Source: Bacteroidales bacterium | GTDB taxonomy: Bacteria > Bacteroidota > Bacteroidia > Bacteroidales > P3 | DNA: 64,000 nt | NCBI GenBank assembly: GCA_017479385.1 | Contig: JAFVCE010000003.1 | Coordinates: forward strand, 1-64,000 | Reading direction: 5' to 3' | Made by a program: the position numbers and the translations under genes | Notes under the pieces: model-generated | The model's database searches: none | Told to the model about the DNA's origin: nothing | Seen by the model: the letters and a program-made list of their open reading frames with translations, nothing else | Shown: piece after piece, positions 36,021 through 44,590 of the stretch | How the letters are laid out: each line of letters starts with the position of its first letter | Numbering within the stretch: the first letter of the stretch is position 1

Positions 36021-37127
36021 TTACTCGTTGGTGGTAGGTGAGATGGCTAAAGGTGTGAATGTCTTTGTTGTCGACGATTTGGCAGCGAATATGCCAATTC
36101 CGCCCTCGATGTTTGAGTGGAACTGGGCAGGTTCGGAAAAGATGGAGCCCAGCTCGTTTTCGAGGCTTGCCACAGACAACTCGTAGAGGTAAAGGTCGCG
36201 CGAGTATGAGTAGATAGCCATATATATTTTCAGCGTTGAGGGTATGTGTTGGGTGCGGATTGTCTTTTTGCCATAATAATCATAGTACTGGTAATTATAG
36301 TTTATGTAGTAGTCATCTAAAGAGAGTAAGAAAGGAATATCGTGGCTTTGGCCGTTGAATTTGTTGTCGTCGAAGAACAGTTCGTTGCCATCTAATTCGT
36401 CGATAAGCGAGAGCATAGAGCTTGTACCGTCTGTAATGAGGTAGTCGTTGCAAGTGACGTCGGGCCACATATTATAGAGAGAGGTGTCTCTCGTGATGGT
36501 GGTATCGTAAACGGTGCGTTGTCCAATATGGAAGGTACCATCTTGGAAAATGGTGTCTGGAACAGTGCGTTCGGTGATTTCGGTTTCGGTTCTGATTTCG
36601 TCTATCGTGGCCCAGAAATCGATTCGATAGTAGTTTTCTTCGTTTGCTGGGTCGTTAAGTCGAATGTTGCACGTAAATTGCTGTACTGAGTATTCGTTGT
36701 CGAAATTGCCCATACTGAGGTCGGCTGAAGTGATGTTAGGCTTGGTCGGGACGACAGTTTTGGCCGACACTGGGTCGTGGCCAGGAATGTTGGCCGTTAT
36801 TTCGATGGCGTCGCCAGCTTGAGGAATGTAGTCGAAGTAGTAGCATAGGTCGTCATCGTCATATTCGCCTTGGTCCGAGCTGAGTAGCGTGCCGTTTACC
36901 TTTAGCGAGAAAGTGGCGTTCTTCTCGATTTTGAACGGCGATGTGTCGAGGAAGAAGCGAGAGTAGCTCATCCTAACACTGAGGTTCTCGTCGGTTTCGA
37001 TTTTCGATTGCATGACGGCCTGCTGCTTGCTCACGTCGCCGTTGAATCCGATAGGCGTTTCTAAGTCGTCGCACGCGCTGGCAAGCAGAGCTATGGTTGC
37101 TGAGAGTATCAGTATTCGGTTTTTCAT
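36021..37127 (-). CDS. DUF4249 lipoprotein
   Basis: The 368-residue product has a lipobox LASACDD (Cys 19) and a DUF4249 body: beta-rich, with YDDDDLCYYFDYIPQAGDAI, the motif DPVSAKTVVPTKP and a C-terminal LYLYELSVASLENELGSIF. DUF4249 lipoproteins commonly sit next to TonB-dependent receptors, and here the TonB receptor gene is 24 bp upstream. A joint role in outer-membrane uptake is inferred from this arrangement. Confidence 0.85.
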   Translation of the reverse strand: MKNRILILSATIALLASACDDLETPIGFNGDVSKQQAVMQSKIETDENLSVRMSYSRFFLDTSPFKIEKNATFSLKVNGTLLSSDQGEYDDDDLCYYFDYIPQAGDAIEITANIPGHDPVSAKTVVPTKPNITSADLSMGNFDNEYSVQQFTCNIRLNDPANEENYYRIDFWATIDEIRTETEITERTVPDTIFQDGTFHIGQRTVYDTTITRDTSLYNMWPDVTCNDYLITDGTSSMLSLIDELDGNELFFDDNKFNGQSHDIPFLLSLDDYYINYNYQYYDYYGKKTIRTQHIPSTLKIYMAIYSYSRDLYLYELSVASLENELGSIFSEPAQFHSNIEGGIGIFAAKSSTTKTFTPLAISPTTNE

Positions 37128-37151
37128 TGTTGTTATGATTTTGGGCGTGAA

Positions 37152-39647
37152 CTAAAATTTATATATGTAAGATACCGATGGCATTATTGGGAAAATGGAG
37201 AGTTGCACCAGCGAGCTGCCGTAGGAGGTTTTGTCGATGGTGGTGTGATAGCGGTATGATTTATATATGGTGTAGGGGTTCTTGCGGTTGTAGAGGTTGT
37301 AAACGCTGATAGACCATGTGCGAATGCCGTGTTTTTTCTGTTTGTGGAAGTTGACGCTCAGGTCCATGCGGTGGTAGGCCGGCAGGCGGTAGTTGTTGCG
37401 CGACTCGACGTATGGCAGGTATGTGCCGTCGTTGAACAGGCCACTGAGTGGGCTGAAGTCGAAGTAGGTGTCGGATGGGTCGTAGTCGTCGGCAGGTATT
37501 TCCTGTGTGGCGAGGGTGGCGGTGTTGCCGGTCGAGTAGACCCATGTGGCGCTGATGTCGAACTGTTTGCTGGGCTTGTAGGTGAGCACGATAGAGATGT
37601 CGTGACGGCGGTCGTATTTGGCTGGGAAGGGGAGCCCGTTGTTGAGTTCTTGGCCGGGTTTGTCGAACTGGCGTGTGGTTTTGCTCCATGTGTATCCAAT
37701 CCAACCCGTTATGTCGCCGACGCTCTTTTGGGCTAAGACTTCGAAGCCGTAGGCCCAGCCTCGGCCGAGGCAAACCTTGTCTTCCCACCCCACCGAGCCG
37801 CCCCAGAACGAGCTACCGTTGCGATATTCCATGAGGTTGTTCATCCATTTGTAGTAGCCTTCGATAGAAAAGTCGATGATGCTGCGCCAACTGTAGAACA
37901 GGCCTGCTGCCACTTGGTGCGAGTGCATGGGCGAGATGCGTTTGGTTACGGGTACCCATAGGTCGGTGGGGAGGCTGATGTTGCTGCTCGATAGCAGGTG
38001 GAGGTACTGCGTCATGTAGGCGTAGCCAGCCTTGAGCGAAAGGTCGTCGGTGAGCATATAGCGGCCCGATAGGCGCGGTTGGGGGTTGAAGTAGGGTTTG
38101 CCCTGAACCAAGAAGCCGCTTATGGCCATGCCAGCGTTGAGTTTGATGGCGTCGGTGATGGAGTAGTCGTCTTCGGCGTATATCATAAATTCTTGGGCTC
38201 CGATTCTACTTTGGCCCACAATGGTGTCGTAGTGCTCGTTGAGGCTGTCGAGTGTTCCGGTGATGTCCATCTTTACGCCCGACACTTCGGGTTGGAAGAG
38301 GTGCTGGGTGAACGAGCCTCCAAAGCGGATGTTATGTTCTGGCAGAGGGGTGTAGTCGAAGTCGGCCCTCGCTGTGAGGTCTGATATACCCGAATTGTAG
38401 TCCATCGAGGCGTCGGTGGTGGAGCGCATGGTGCCGTAGGTGGCGTCGGGCCAGGTGTTGTCGGAAGTCAATCCGAAGTCGAGTCTGTTGCGGTAGCGTG
38501 TATACGACGCCGTGATGTTCATGAATAGTTGAGGGTTGATTACGTAGTTCCAGCGTAGGGCTGAGGTTAGGTTGCCCCAGTTGTAGCCCATGTTCAAGCT
38601 TTCGCTGTAGGAGTAGTCTGAGAACATACCGTCGCCGATGTTGATGTTGGCATAGAGGCGGTCGTCGCCCATATAGATGGAAGCGTAGAGGTGGCTGCGG
38701 TCGTTGAATTTGTGGCTTATCTTGCCGTTGAGGTCGTAGAAGTAGTAGCCAAAATCGACTTTCCCACCGCCAGTGCCAATCGTGATGGCGCCGAGGATGG
38801 GCTTCATAAGGATGTCGAAGTAGGTGCGCCGCGCCGAGAAACTGAATGTGGTGCGCTCTTTGATTATGGGGCCTTCGATGCTTATTTTCGAGGCTATGGC
38901 GCCTATGTTGATGCTGCCGTGGATGGCTTTGTCGTTGCCGTTGTTGGTGGTTATGTCGAGCACGCTCGATATGCGGCCACTGAAGTGGGCTGGAAATGAG
39001 CCTTTGTAGAGGGTGACGGTCTTGATGGCGTCGGAGTTGAAGGCGCTGAAGAAGCCGCCGAGGTGGTTGACGTTGTAGAGCGGCACGCCGTCGAGCAGGA
39101 AGAGGTTCTCGTCTGGGCCTCCGCCGCGCACATACATACCGTTCATGCCTTCCGAGCCGCTCTGCACGCCGGGGAGCAGTTGAAGGACTTTGAGGACGTC
39201 GGTTTCGCCAAAGATTGTGGGCACCATCTTGATGTGTTCGACCGGCACTTCGATGGCGCTCATCTGGCTCACTTTGGGGCTGGTTATGCGTTCGGCGGTG
39301 ATGACCACTTCTTGGAGGTCGATGTTGGCGTCGAGGGCCACGTTGAGCACGCGGTTAGAGTCGAGTGCAAGGCTGTGGTGCTGGCTTTTGTAGCCGGTAT
39401 AGGTTATGCGGAGGTCGGCAGAGTCGGCTTTGAGGGTCAGGGTGTAGCGCCCGTAGGCGTTGGTGACGGCGCCTTTGCCGCTGGGCACGTCGACCACGGT
39501 GGCTCCAATTAGGGTTTCGCCTGTTTGATGGTCGGTTATGGTGCCGCTCACTGTGTGCTGGGCCAGGGCCGTGGTGGTAGCGAATAGGAAAGCGGCGATG
39601 GCGAGTAGGACCTTGCTATATGGTCGGGGCGTAGGCTGGCTTTTCAT
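37152..39647 (-). CDS. TonB-dependent outer-membrane receptor with N-terminal regulatory domain
   Basis: ATG 39647 gives 831 residues with signal peptide (~1-30, TTALAQ). Order: carboxypeptidase-regulatory-like domain (TVSGTITDHQTGETLIGATVVD, ~32-110), plug (VRGGGPDENLFLLDGVPLYN, ~165-190) and a 22-strand barrel ending SVSYIYKF. It transports an unidentified substrate using TonB energy; it is of the DUF4249-linked type rather than a SusC. Start of a four-gene unit with DUF4249, dehydrogenase and DUF3109 genes. The dispersed repeat lies just upstream. Confidence 0.93.
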   Translation of the reverse strand: MKSQPTPRPYSKVLLAIAAFLFATTTALAQHTVSGTITDHQTGETLIGATVVDVPSGKGAVTNAYGRYTLTLKADSADLRITYTGYKSQHHSLALDSNRVLNVALDANIDLQEVVITAERITSPKVSQMSAIEVPVEHIKMVPTIFGETDVLKVLQLLPGVQSGSEGMNGMYVRGGGPDENLFLLDGVPLYNVNHLGGFFSAFNSDAIKTVTLYKGSFPAHFSGRISSVLDITTNNGNDKAIHGSINIGAIASKISIEGPIIKERTTFSFSARRTYFDILMKPILGAITIGTGGGKVDFGYYFYDLNGKISHKFNDRSHLYASIYMGDDRLYANINIGDGMFSDYSYSESLNMGYNWGNLTSALRWNYVINPQLFMNITASYTRYRNRLDFGLTSDNTWPDATYGTMRSTTDASMDYNSGISDLTARADFDYTPLPEHNIRFGGSFTQHLFQPEVSGVKMDITGTLDSLNEHYDTIVGQSRIGAQEFMIYAEDDYSITDAIKLNAGMAISGFLVQGKPYFNPQPRLSGRYMLTDDLSLKAGYAYMTQYLHLLSSSNISLPTDLWVPVTKRISPMHSHQVAAGLFYSWRSIIDFSIEGYYKWMNNLMEYRNGSSFWGGSVGWEDKVCLGRGWAYGFEVLAQKSVGDITGWIGYTWSKTTRQFDKPGQELNNGLPFPAKYDRRHDISIVLTYKPSKQFDISATWVYSTGNTATLATQEIPADDYDPSDTYFDFSPLSGLFNDGTYLPYVESRNNYRLPAYHRMDLSVNFHKQKKHGIRTWSISVYNLYNRKNPYTIYKSYRYHTTIDKTSYGSSLVQLSIFPIMPSVSYIYKF

Positions 39648-39659
39648 TGGTTGTAAAGG

Positions 39660-39712
39660 TTTGAATGTCAAGGCCAAGCCGACCTCAATACGACCCTAAC
39701 CCCTCTTTAACA
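39660..39712 (+). repeat. Dispersed 11-bp-period repeat, copy at 39.7 kb
   Basis: Units CGACCTCAATA, CGACCCTAACC and CCTCTTTAACA (39680-39712), preceded by TTGAATGTCAAGGCCAAGC, in the 128-bp gap upstream of the TonB receptor gene. Confidence 0.85.
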
Positions 39713-39775
39713 CGATGTTGGTGTTGGTTTTCAGGTGGTTAGAAGCGGTGTCGGCTTGGCTCGAAGAGGTTTTTT

Positions 39776-40183
39776 TTAGTAGGTGATGATGGTGTCGAGC
39801 TCTTTGGCTTGGGCTATCATTTTTTCGAGTTCGGACACTGATGGGACGCGGTTGCAGAGGTTTTTTTGGTCGTTGACTTCGACCAGGCGGGGCTGGAGGT
39901 TGGCTGGCACGCGGTGGCGAAATTCTTTGACGGTGTCGACGCCGGCGGCTTCGAGCAGTTCGGCAAATTGGCCGGCAATGCCGTTAATGCGGAAGAGGTC
40001 GGCGTGGTTGGTCCAGCGCAGGATGAGTTTTTCGCTTATGCCAGTGGTTTCGGCCAGTTTGGCGCGGCCACTTTTTTTGGCGCATTGGGCAAGTAGGTCG
40101 TCGGTGGTTTTGATGCCTGCGGCGTTGAGTTTGGCGGCGTAGACTTCGCCGATACCTTCGATTTGTTCAATTTTGTAACTCAT
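39776..40183 (-). CDS. DUF4332 helix-hairpin-helix protein
   Basis: The 135-residue product starts MSYKIEQIEGIGEVYAAKL and contains two helix-hairpin-helix-like units (IEGIGEVYAAKLNAAGI and INGIAGQFAELLEAAGV) as in DUF4332. These folds bind nucleic acid non-specifically in other families; no role is known here. The transcript leader holds a 7-bp hairpin (40236-40254). Confidence 0.85.
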   Translation of the reverse strand: MSYKIEQIEGIGEVYAAKLNAAGIKTTDDLLAQCAKKSGRAKLAETTGISEKLILRWTNHADLFRINGIAGQFAELLEAAGVDTVKEFRHRVPANLQPRLVEVNDQKNLCNRVPSVSELEKMIAQAKELDTIITY

Positions 40184-40279
40184 TAGTTTTTTGTGTTTGT
40201 TGGTTGGTGCCTACTCTGGTCAGGGCTTTTCGGCTTGCTCCCTGTCGGGGACGACCCCCGACTGTGTCGTTTTATGGTG

Positions 40280-40287
40280 CAAATTTA
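40280..40287 (-). promoter_or_regulatory. TAnnTTTG promoter of the DUF4332 gene
   Basis: TAAATTTG on the minus strand, about 97 nt before the ATG at 40183. Confidence 0.65.
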
Positions 40288-40356
40288 CGTTTTTTTTTCG
40301 GATTTATGGACTTGCGGTAAAAAAAATATTGTGGTCTTGTTCTATCTTTCGCTGTA

Positions 40357-40836
40357 TTAGGATGTTAGGTCGGTGGTTTGGGCGTTGGCTGCGGCCACGA
40401 GGTTGGCTGGCGAGGCTTTGATTTGCAGGCCGCGCAGGCCGGCGCTGACGTAGATGTGGCTGTGTTGCAGGCAGCTGCTGTCGAAGAGTGTTGGCAGCGG
40501 TTTTTTCATGCCCAGAGGGCTGCAGCCGCCGCGTATGTAGCCGGTGAGTGGTTGCAGCTGGCGCAGTGGGATGAGGTCGCACTTTTTGTTGCCTGTGGCG
40601 TGGGCGGCTTTTTTGAGGTCCACTTCGCGGTCGGCCGGCACTACGCACACAAAGTGTCCCGTGTGGTCGCCGCTGAGTACGAGGGTTTTATAAACCTGGC
40701 CGAGGGGTTCGCCCAGTTGGGCGGCCACGTGCTCGGCCCCGAGGTCGTTTTCGTCAACCTCGTAGGCTATCAGTTCGTAGGCCATACCGAGGCGGTCGAG
40801 CAGCCGGGCGGCGTTGGTTTTGGCAATTTTTTTCAC
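40357..40836 (-). CDS. ybaK: Cys-tRNA(Pro) deacylase, YbaK/EbsC family
   Basis: The GTG at 40836 (VKKIAKTNAARLLDRLG) gives 159 residues, the usual family length; the ATG at 40893 adds 19 hydrophobic residues with no family match. YbaK hydrolyses cysteine wrongly attached to tRNA-Pro. Landmarks are the conserved Lys in VYKTLVLSG, the GCSPLGMKKPLPTLFD block and the C-terminal AGLRGLQIKASPANL. It is divergent from a lipoprotein gene. If GTG is not the start, the ATG at 40893 would be. Confidence 0.88.
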   Translation of the reverse strand: MKKIAKTNAARLLDRLGMAYELIAYEVDENDLGAEHVAAQLGEPLGQVYKTLVLSGDHTGHFVCVVPADREVDLKKAAHATGNKKCDLIPLRQLQPLTGYIRGGCSPLGMKKPLPTLFDSSCLQHSHIYVSAGLRGLQIKASPANLVAAANAQTTDLTS

Positions 40837-40910
40837 ATTAATATAACGTCGAAAATGAAAAAAAATTACAAATAAAATGTTAAATTTTTTCACATTTCGA
40901 AAAAAGTGTG

Positions 40911-40918
40911 TATCTTTG
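40911..40918 (+). promoter_or_regulatory. TAnnTTTG promoter of the lipoprotein gene at 40945
   Basis: TATCTTTG followed by CATTG, 26 nt before the ATG. Confidence 0.75.
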
Positions 40919-40944
40919 CATTGTAAACCATAAAATACAGGCCT

Positions 40945-41619
40945 ATGAAAAATCTGTATAAGTTATTGATTGCTACTGTATTGACGCTTCTTTGCACGAT
41001 AATGGTTTCGTGCTCCGAAAAGGAAGAGGTGTATGCCGATAGGGCTCAAGATGCCGATTCGCCCGCCTATGCCGTCTTCTCGTCGAGTTGGCTGACTTTT
41101 TCTAATCTTTATAACCTGCGTGGGCTCAATGCCGACGAGGTGACTGCGGCCATGGAGGCTGCTGGTTTCTGGCTCATCGGCTCTCAAACTGTCGAGGGCG
41201 CGGGTAGCCACATGGTGTTTTCCAAAACGGTCGACGAGCATTGGCAGTATCTGGTCAGTGTCAATCCAGCTACTGGCGTTCAGGTGTTGCCGCTGTGGGA
41301 CAATAGTGGCAACTATCCTTGTGCTCACGACACCGAGTTGGCCGTTTCGCTCATCAACGAGGAGCAACTCCTCTTCCGCGGTAGCGAGCTTGCCGAGTTT
41401 GTCGGTGTCATTTCCGACACGGCTGGCACCGACCTCACGAGTTATACCGACAAGTCGCTTTTTGCCACCGACCTGCTGTCGGCCATCCAGCAATCGACCC
41501 AGTCGTACACGCTGGTGGCTATGAGTCGCTATGCCGACGGTATTACCACCACGGTCATGGCCAACTACCAACTGGCTGGCGCTTTCTCGTCGCTCTACTC
41601 GATAGAGTGGGGCGAGTAG
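40945..41619 (+). CDS. Hypothetical lipoprotein
   Basis: The 224-residue product has a lipobox MVSCSEKEE (Cys 23) followed by acidic residues, consistent with an outer-membrane lipoprotein. The body is alpha/beta with no recognised family (FGVISD-like FVGVISDTAGTDLTSYTD, and a hydrophobic C-terminus). It is a single-gene unit between ybaK and rluD. Confidence 0.75.
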   Translation: MKNLYKLLIATVLTLLCTIMVSCSEKEEVYADRAQDADSPAYAVFSSSWLTFSNLYNLRGLNADEVTAAMEAAGFWLIGSQTVEGAGSHMVFSKTVDEHWQYLVSVNPATGVQVLPLWDNSGNYPCAHDTELAVSLINEEQLLFRGSELAEFVGVISDTAGTDLTSYTDKSLFATDLLSAIQQSTQSYTLVAMSRYADGITTTVMANYQLAGAFSSLYSIEWGE

Positions 41620-41628
41620 GCCAGAGCG

Positions 41629-42684
41629 CTACTCTTTGCGGCTTTGGGCCGCATAGGTGCGCCATTTGGCGAGCACTGCCTCGAAGTCGGCCGACAGTGG
41701 GCTTTCGAAGTGTGTGGTGGTGTGGGTTGTAGGGTGCTCGAAGCCAAGAATCATGGCGTGTAGAGCTTGGCGTGGCATGAGGGCAAAGCAGTTTTCGACA
41801 AATTGGCGATATTTAGAGAAGGTGGTTCCTTTTAGTATTTCGTTGCCACCATAGGCTGCGTCGCTAAAAAGCGGGTGCCCGATGTGTGTTAGGTGGGCGC
41901 GGATTTGGTGGGTGCGTCCGGTTTCGAGCACGCACTCTATAAGTGTCACGTAACCAAAGCGTTCCACGACGTTGTAGTGCGTCACGGCGTGCTTGCCGCG
42001 CTGCTGGTCGTCGGGCAGGGAGGGGTCGGTTGGGTAAACACACATCACGCGGCGGTCTTTGGCCGAGCGGCCAATATTGCCCACAATGGTGCCGTGGTCC
42101 TCGTCGAAATCGCCCCACACCAAGGCGCGATATTTGCGTTCGGAGCTGTGTTCGAAGAACTGGCGCGCGAGCGAGGCCTGGGCCTCCTCGGTCTTGGCCA
42201 CCACCAGCAGGCCCGAGGTGTCTTTATCTATACGGTGCACAAGGCGTGGCACCACGGGTTGCCCCTCGGCGTCGGTCTGGTCAGCGCAGTGGTAGAGCAG
42301 GCCGTTCATCATCGTTCCGGTGTAGTTGCCCACGCCGGGGTGGACCACCAGGCCGGCCTGTTTGTCGACCACCAGCACTTGGTCGTCTTCATATATTATA
42401 TTCAGTGGCACGGGTTCGGGCAGCAGTTCGAAGTTGTGGGGCGGTTCGGGCAGCAGTATGCTTATAACGTCGAGCGGTTTAACCTTGTAGTTAGACTTTT
42501 CGGTGCGGCCGTTTACGACAATGCAGCCCGCCTTGGCAGCAGCTTGAATTTTGTTGCGCGAAACTCCTTCGAGCCTCATTTGCAGGTATTTATCAATTCG
42601 CAACTGCTCCTGTCCGCGGTCTACAGTAATTCGGTGGTGTTCGTAGAGACCGCTTTCTTCTTGTAGTTCTTCGATGTCTTCCAT
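41629..42684 (-). CDS. rluD: RluD-family pseudouridine synthase
   Basis: The 351-residue enzyme has an N-terminal S4 RNA-binding domain (RIDKYLQMRLEGVSRNKIQ, ~30-50) and a catalytic domain with the conserved HRIDKDTSGLLVVAKT (Asp nucleophile) and GRTHQIRAHLTHIGHPLFSD. RluD modifies U1911, U1915 and U1917 of 23S rRNA. It is last in miaB-PASTA-T9SS cargo-rluD; a copy of the bipartite motif lies directly upstream and may give it a promoter of its own. Confidence 0.92.
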   Translation of the reverse strand: MEDIEELQEESGLYEHHRITVDRGQEQLRIDKYLQMRLEGVSRNKIQAAAKAGCIVVNGRTEKSNYKVKPLDVISILLPEPPHNFELLPEPVPLNIIYEDDQVLVVDKQAGLVVHPGVGNYTGTMMNGLLYHCADQTDAEGQPVVPRLVHRIDKDTSGLLVVAKTEEAQASLARQFFEHSSERKYRALVWGDFDEDHGTIVGNIGRSAKDRRVMCVYPTDPSLPDDQQRGKHAVTHYNVVERFGYVTLIECVLETGRTHQIRAHLTHIGHPLFSDAAYGGNEILKGTTFSKYRQFVENCFALMPRQALHAMILGFEHPTTHTTTHFESPLSADFEAVLAKWRTYAAQSRKE

Positions 42685-42692
42685 ACAAAAGA

Positions 42693-42718
42693 TTAACGCA
42701 CAATGGCGATTTTTATTG
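42693..42718 (-). promoter_or_regulatory. Bipartite motif, copy 5, upstream of rluD
   Basis: CAATAAAAA (42718-42710), 10 nt, GCGTTAA (42699-42693). It overlaps the last codons and stop of the upstream gene, 8 nt before the rluD ATG; the overlap with coding sequence makes it less certain. Confidence 0.3.
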
Positions 42719-44585
42719 TGCCAACCACGACATTATTATTGTCGTTTATCAGCAGCATATAGAGTCCCTGACGCAGGTGGCTGACGTCGAGCGTGTTGCT
42801 GCGTGTGGTGGCCACTTGGTGGCCGGTCATGTCGAGCAGTTTGGCCATACCGCCGGTTGGCATTCCCTCGATGTTTACCACGTTGCTGGCCAGCGTTGGG
42901 TAGGCTCGTGGTGCGGTTGTGGCAGCCGCTTGGTTGGTGCCGAGCAGGGCACTCTGCCCGAAGCAGGGGCGAATCATGAGCGAACCCGCGAGGAAGCTGG
43001 GCTCCCACTCCGACCCGTAGAGGCAATATATGCGGTCCGAAGTGTTCAGGCTGCGGTCGAATCCGAGGTTTATGAAGTTGGGACTCAGTTGTTCAAAACC
43101 AACAAAAATCCTCCCATCCACCACGACCGGACTCTCGAGGCGGTAGCGACAAAAGGTGTTCAAACTGTCGAACTTGGGGAATCGTCGCTGCGTATCGCGA
43201 TAGAGTCTGGTGCCCGGGGTGCCGTCGTCGTTGGCTTGCCACACGTTGATGCGGAATGGAACCGAGAGGTTTTCGTTGTTGTGGGTGCTGTTAAAATAGA
43301 AGTCTACGGCCGTCAAGGTGTCGCGCACGTTCAAGTCGAAGCGGTAGGCTACGTTGCCGTTGGCCGAAAGGCCGTAGCCGTTCTCGGGGGTGCCGTCGTC
43401 GTAGGCGTAATAGTTGTCGAATATTTGGTGGTAGACAATAGTGTCGTTTTGCGTGTGTATGTCGCCCGAGCCTTCGCTCACCACGTGGGTTATGGTGTAT
43501 GTGCGTGGCGTATTGCCTTCGTCAAAATGGTAGGTCACCGCCGGCGAGGCGTGGGCAGGAGCCTGCTGGTAGTGTCTGCCGGGGTTGAATGGGGGCGCGT
43601 TGTTGTTGCCGCCCGAGTAGGTGTCGAGCGTGTTGCCATCGCTGTCGGCCACGGTGTAGGCATAGCTGGTGGCGATGGGGCTGTGGTAGAGGTTGGTGAT
43701 GGTTATGGCGAGCGATGTTGCCATGTCAGAGGTGCGGTATTGCCGTGCTGGCATGGCGCGGTAGTGGGCGAGCATGGTGGGTGCGGGGTCGACGAAAGCA
43801 ATGTCGTCTACCGTCGTGTCGAGCACCGAGCGCGAGTGGTCGAGCATCACGTAGTCAATGTTCCATTGGTCGCAGTTTGCGGCGCGGCCTGGCTTCGAAC
43901 TGGTTGGCAGCGAGCAGTAGTTGCGAAAACGAAAGCGGAATTCGGCGTTGAAAAAAGCAGTGTCGGTCACGGCAATGGCCACATACTGCCACGTGTGGCC
44001 GGTCTGTGCAACGAGTGTGTCGACCGAAATGCCGCCGCGTTGCCAAGCGGTAGTCCAGCTGCTGTCGGCCGCGCGGTAGAATTCGAGAATGAGCGAATCC
44101 TGCTCCTGTGGGGTGTCGCCCACTATTTGCCACATCTGGTTGCCTCCGCCACCAGGCAGGTAGTAGAAGCTGAAGACAATCGAGTCGGCCGGGCCGAGGG
44201 CGCGCGTGGTGTCGGCAAAAAGAGTGTCGAGTCGTATTGGAAGCGATGTGAGGGTGTCGGCGCCAAAGATGCTGGTCGAGGCTCCGGCATGGAGACTCCC
44301 ATGTTCGTCGATGGCGTCGAGGGTGACCATACCCACGGTTGGTGGTTTGGGGCCGTAGTCGTGGCCCACGTAGGCTTGGTGGTCGGCCCAAAGGGTGGTG
44401 GAGGGGGCACCGGTGTAGTTGGAAAAGTCGTCGAAGAAGGGTAGGACCAAGGGGGCGTTTGGGGCCTTGTTATTCGATGTTGATACGACCTTAACCCGTC
44501 TATGTCCCGATGGAACAAGCACTTCCTGCGCTGCAACGCTCGCTGATAGTGCTAAGAGTATGATTATGAGCAGTTGGCGACGCAT
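42693..44585 (-). CDS. Secreted T9SS cargo protein
   Basis: Start at ATG 44585 (MRRQLLIIILLAL) gives 630 residues; ATG 44597 adds MVTS and would overlap the PASTA gene stop. It has a signal peptide (to SVAAQ), beta-rich N-terminal domain with a DDFSNYTG motif, typical of MAM/jelly-roll regions, and a C-terminal T9SS type A sorting domain (MAKLLDMTGHQVATT, LRQGLYMLLIND). Residues about 26-41 are encoded by a copy of the dispersed 11-bp repeat. It sits between PASTA and rluD genes, an arrangement I believe is common in Bacteroidota. Confidence 0.85.
   Translation of the reverse strand: MRRQLLIIILLALSASVAAQEVLVPSGHRRVKVVSTSNNKAPNAPLVLPFFDDFSNYTGAPSTTLWADHQAYVGHDYGPKPPTVGMVTLDAIDEHGSLHAGASTSIFGADTLTSLPIRLDTLFADTTRALGPADSIVFSFYYLPGGGGNQMWQIVGDTPQEQDSLILEFYRAADSSWTTAWQRGGISVDTLVAQTGHTWQYVAIAVTDTAFFNAEFRFRFRNYCSLPTSSKPGRAANCDQWNIDYVMLDHSRSVLDTTVDDIAFVDPAPTMLAHYRAMPARQYRTSDMATSLAITITNLYHSPIATSYAYTVADSDGNTLDTYSGGNNNAPPFNPGRHYQQAPAHASPAVTYHFDEGNTPRTYTITHVVSEGSGDIHTQNDTIVYHQIFDNYYAYDDGTPENGYGLSANGNVAYRFDLNVRDTLTAVDFYFNSTHNNENLSVPFRINVWQANDDGTPGTRLYRDTQRRFPKFDSLNTFCRYRLESPVVVDGRIFVGFEQLSPNFINLGFDRSLNTSDRIYCLYGSEWEPSFLAGSLMIRPCFGQSALLGTNQAAATTAPRAYPTLASNVVNIEGMPTGGMAKLLDMTGHQVATTRSNTLDVSHLRQGLYMLLINDNNNVVVGTIKIAIVR
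44463..44507 (+). repeat. Dispersed 11-bp-period repeat inside a coding sequence
   Basis: GCCTTGTTATT followed by CGATGTTGATA, CGACCTTAACC and CGTCTATGTCC (44475-44507), aligning with the 16.1-kb copy except for a 3-nt insertion. It keeps the reading frame of the host gene. Confidence 0.75.
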
Positions 44586-44590
44586 GGATG

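Noticed and set aside
42777-44444. 555-codon plus-strand frame
   Set aside because: Antisense shadow of the T9SS cargo gene, no recognisable domain.
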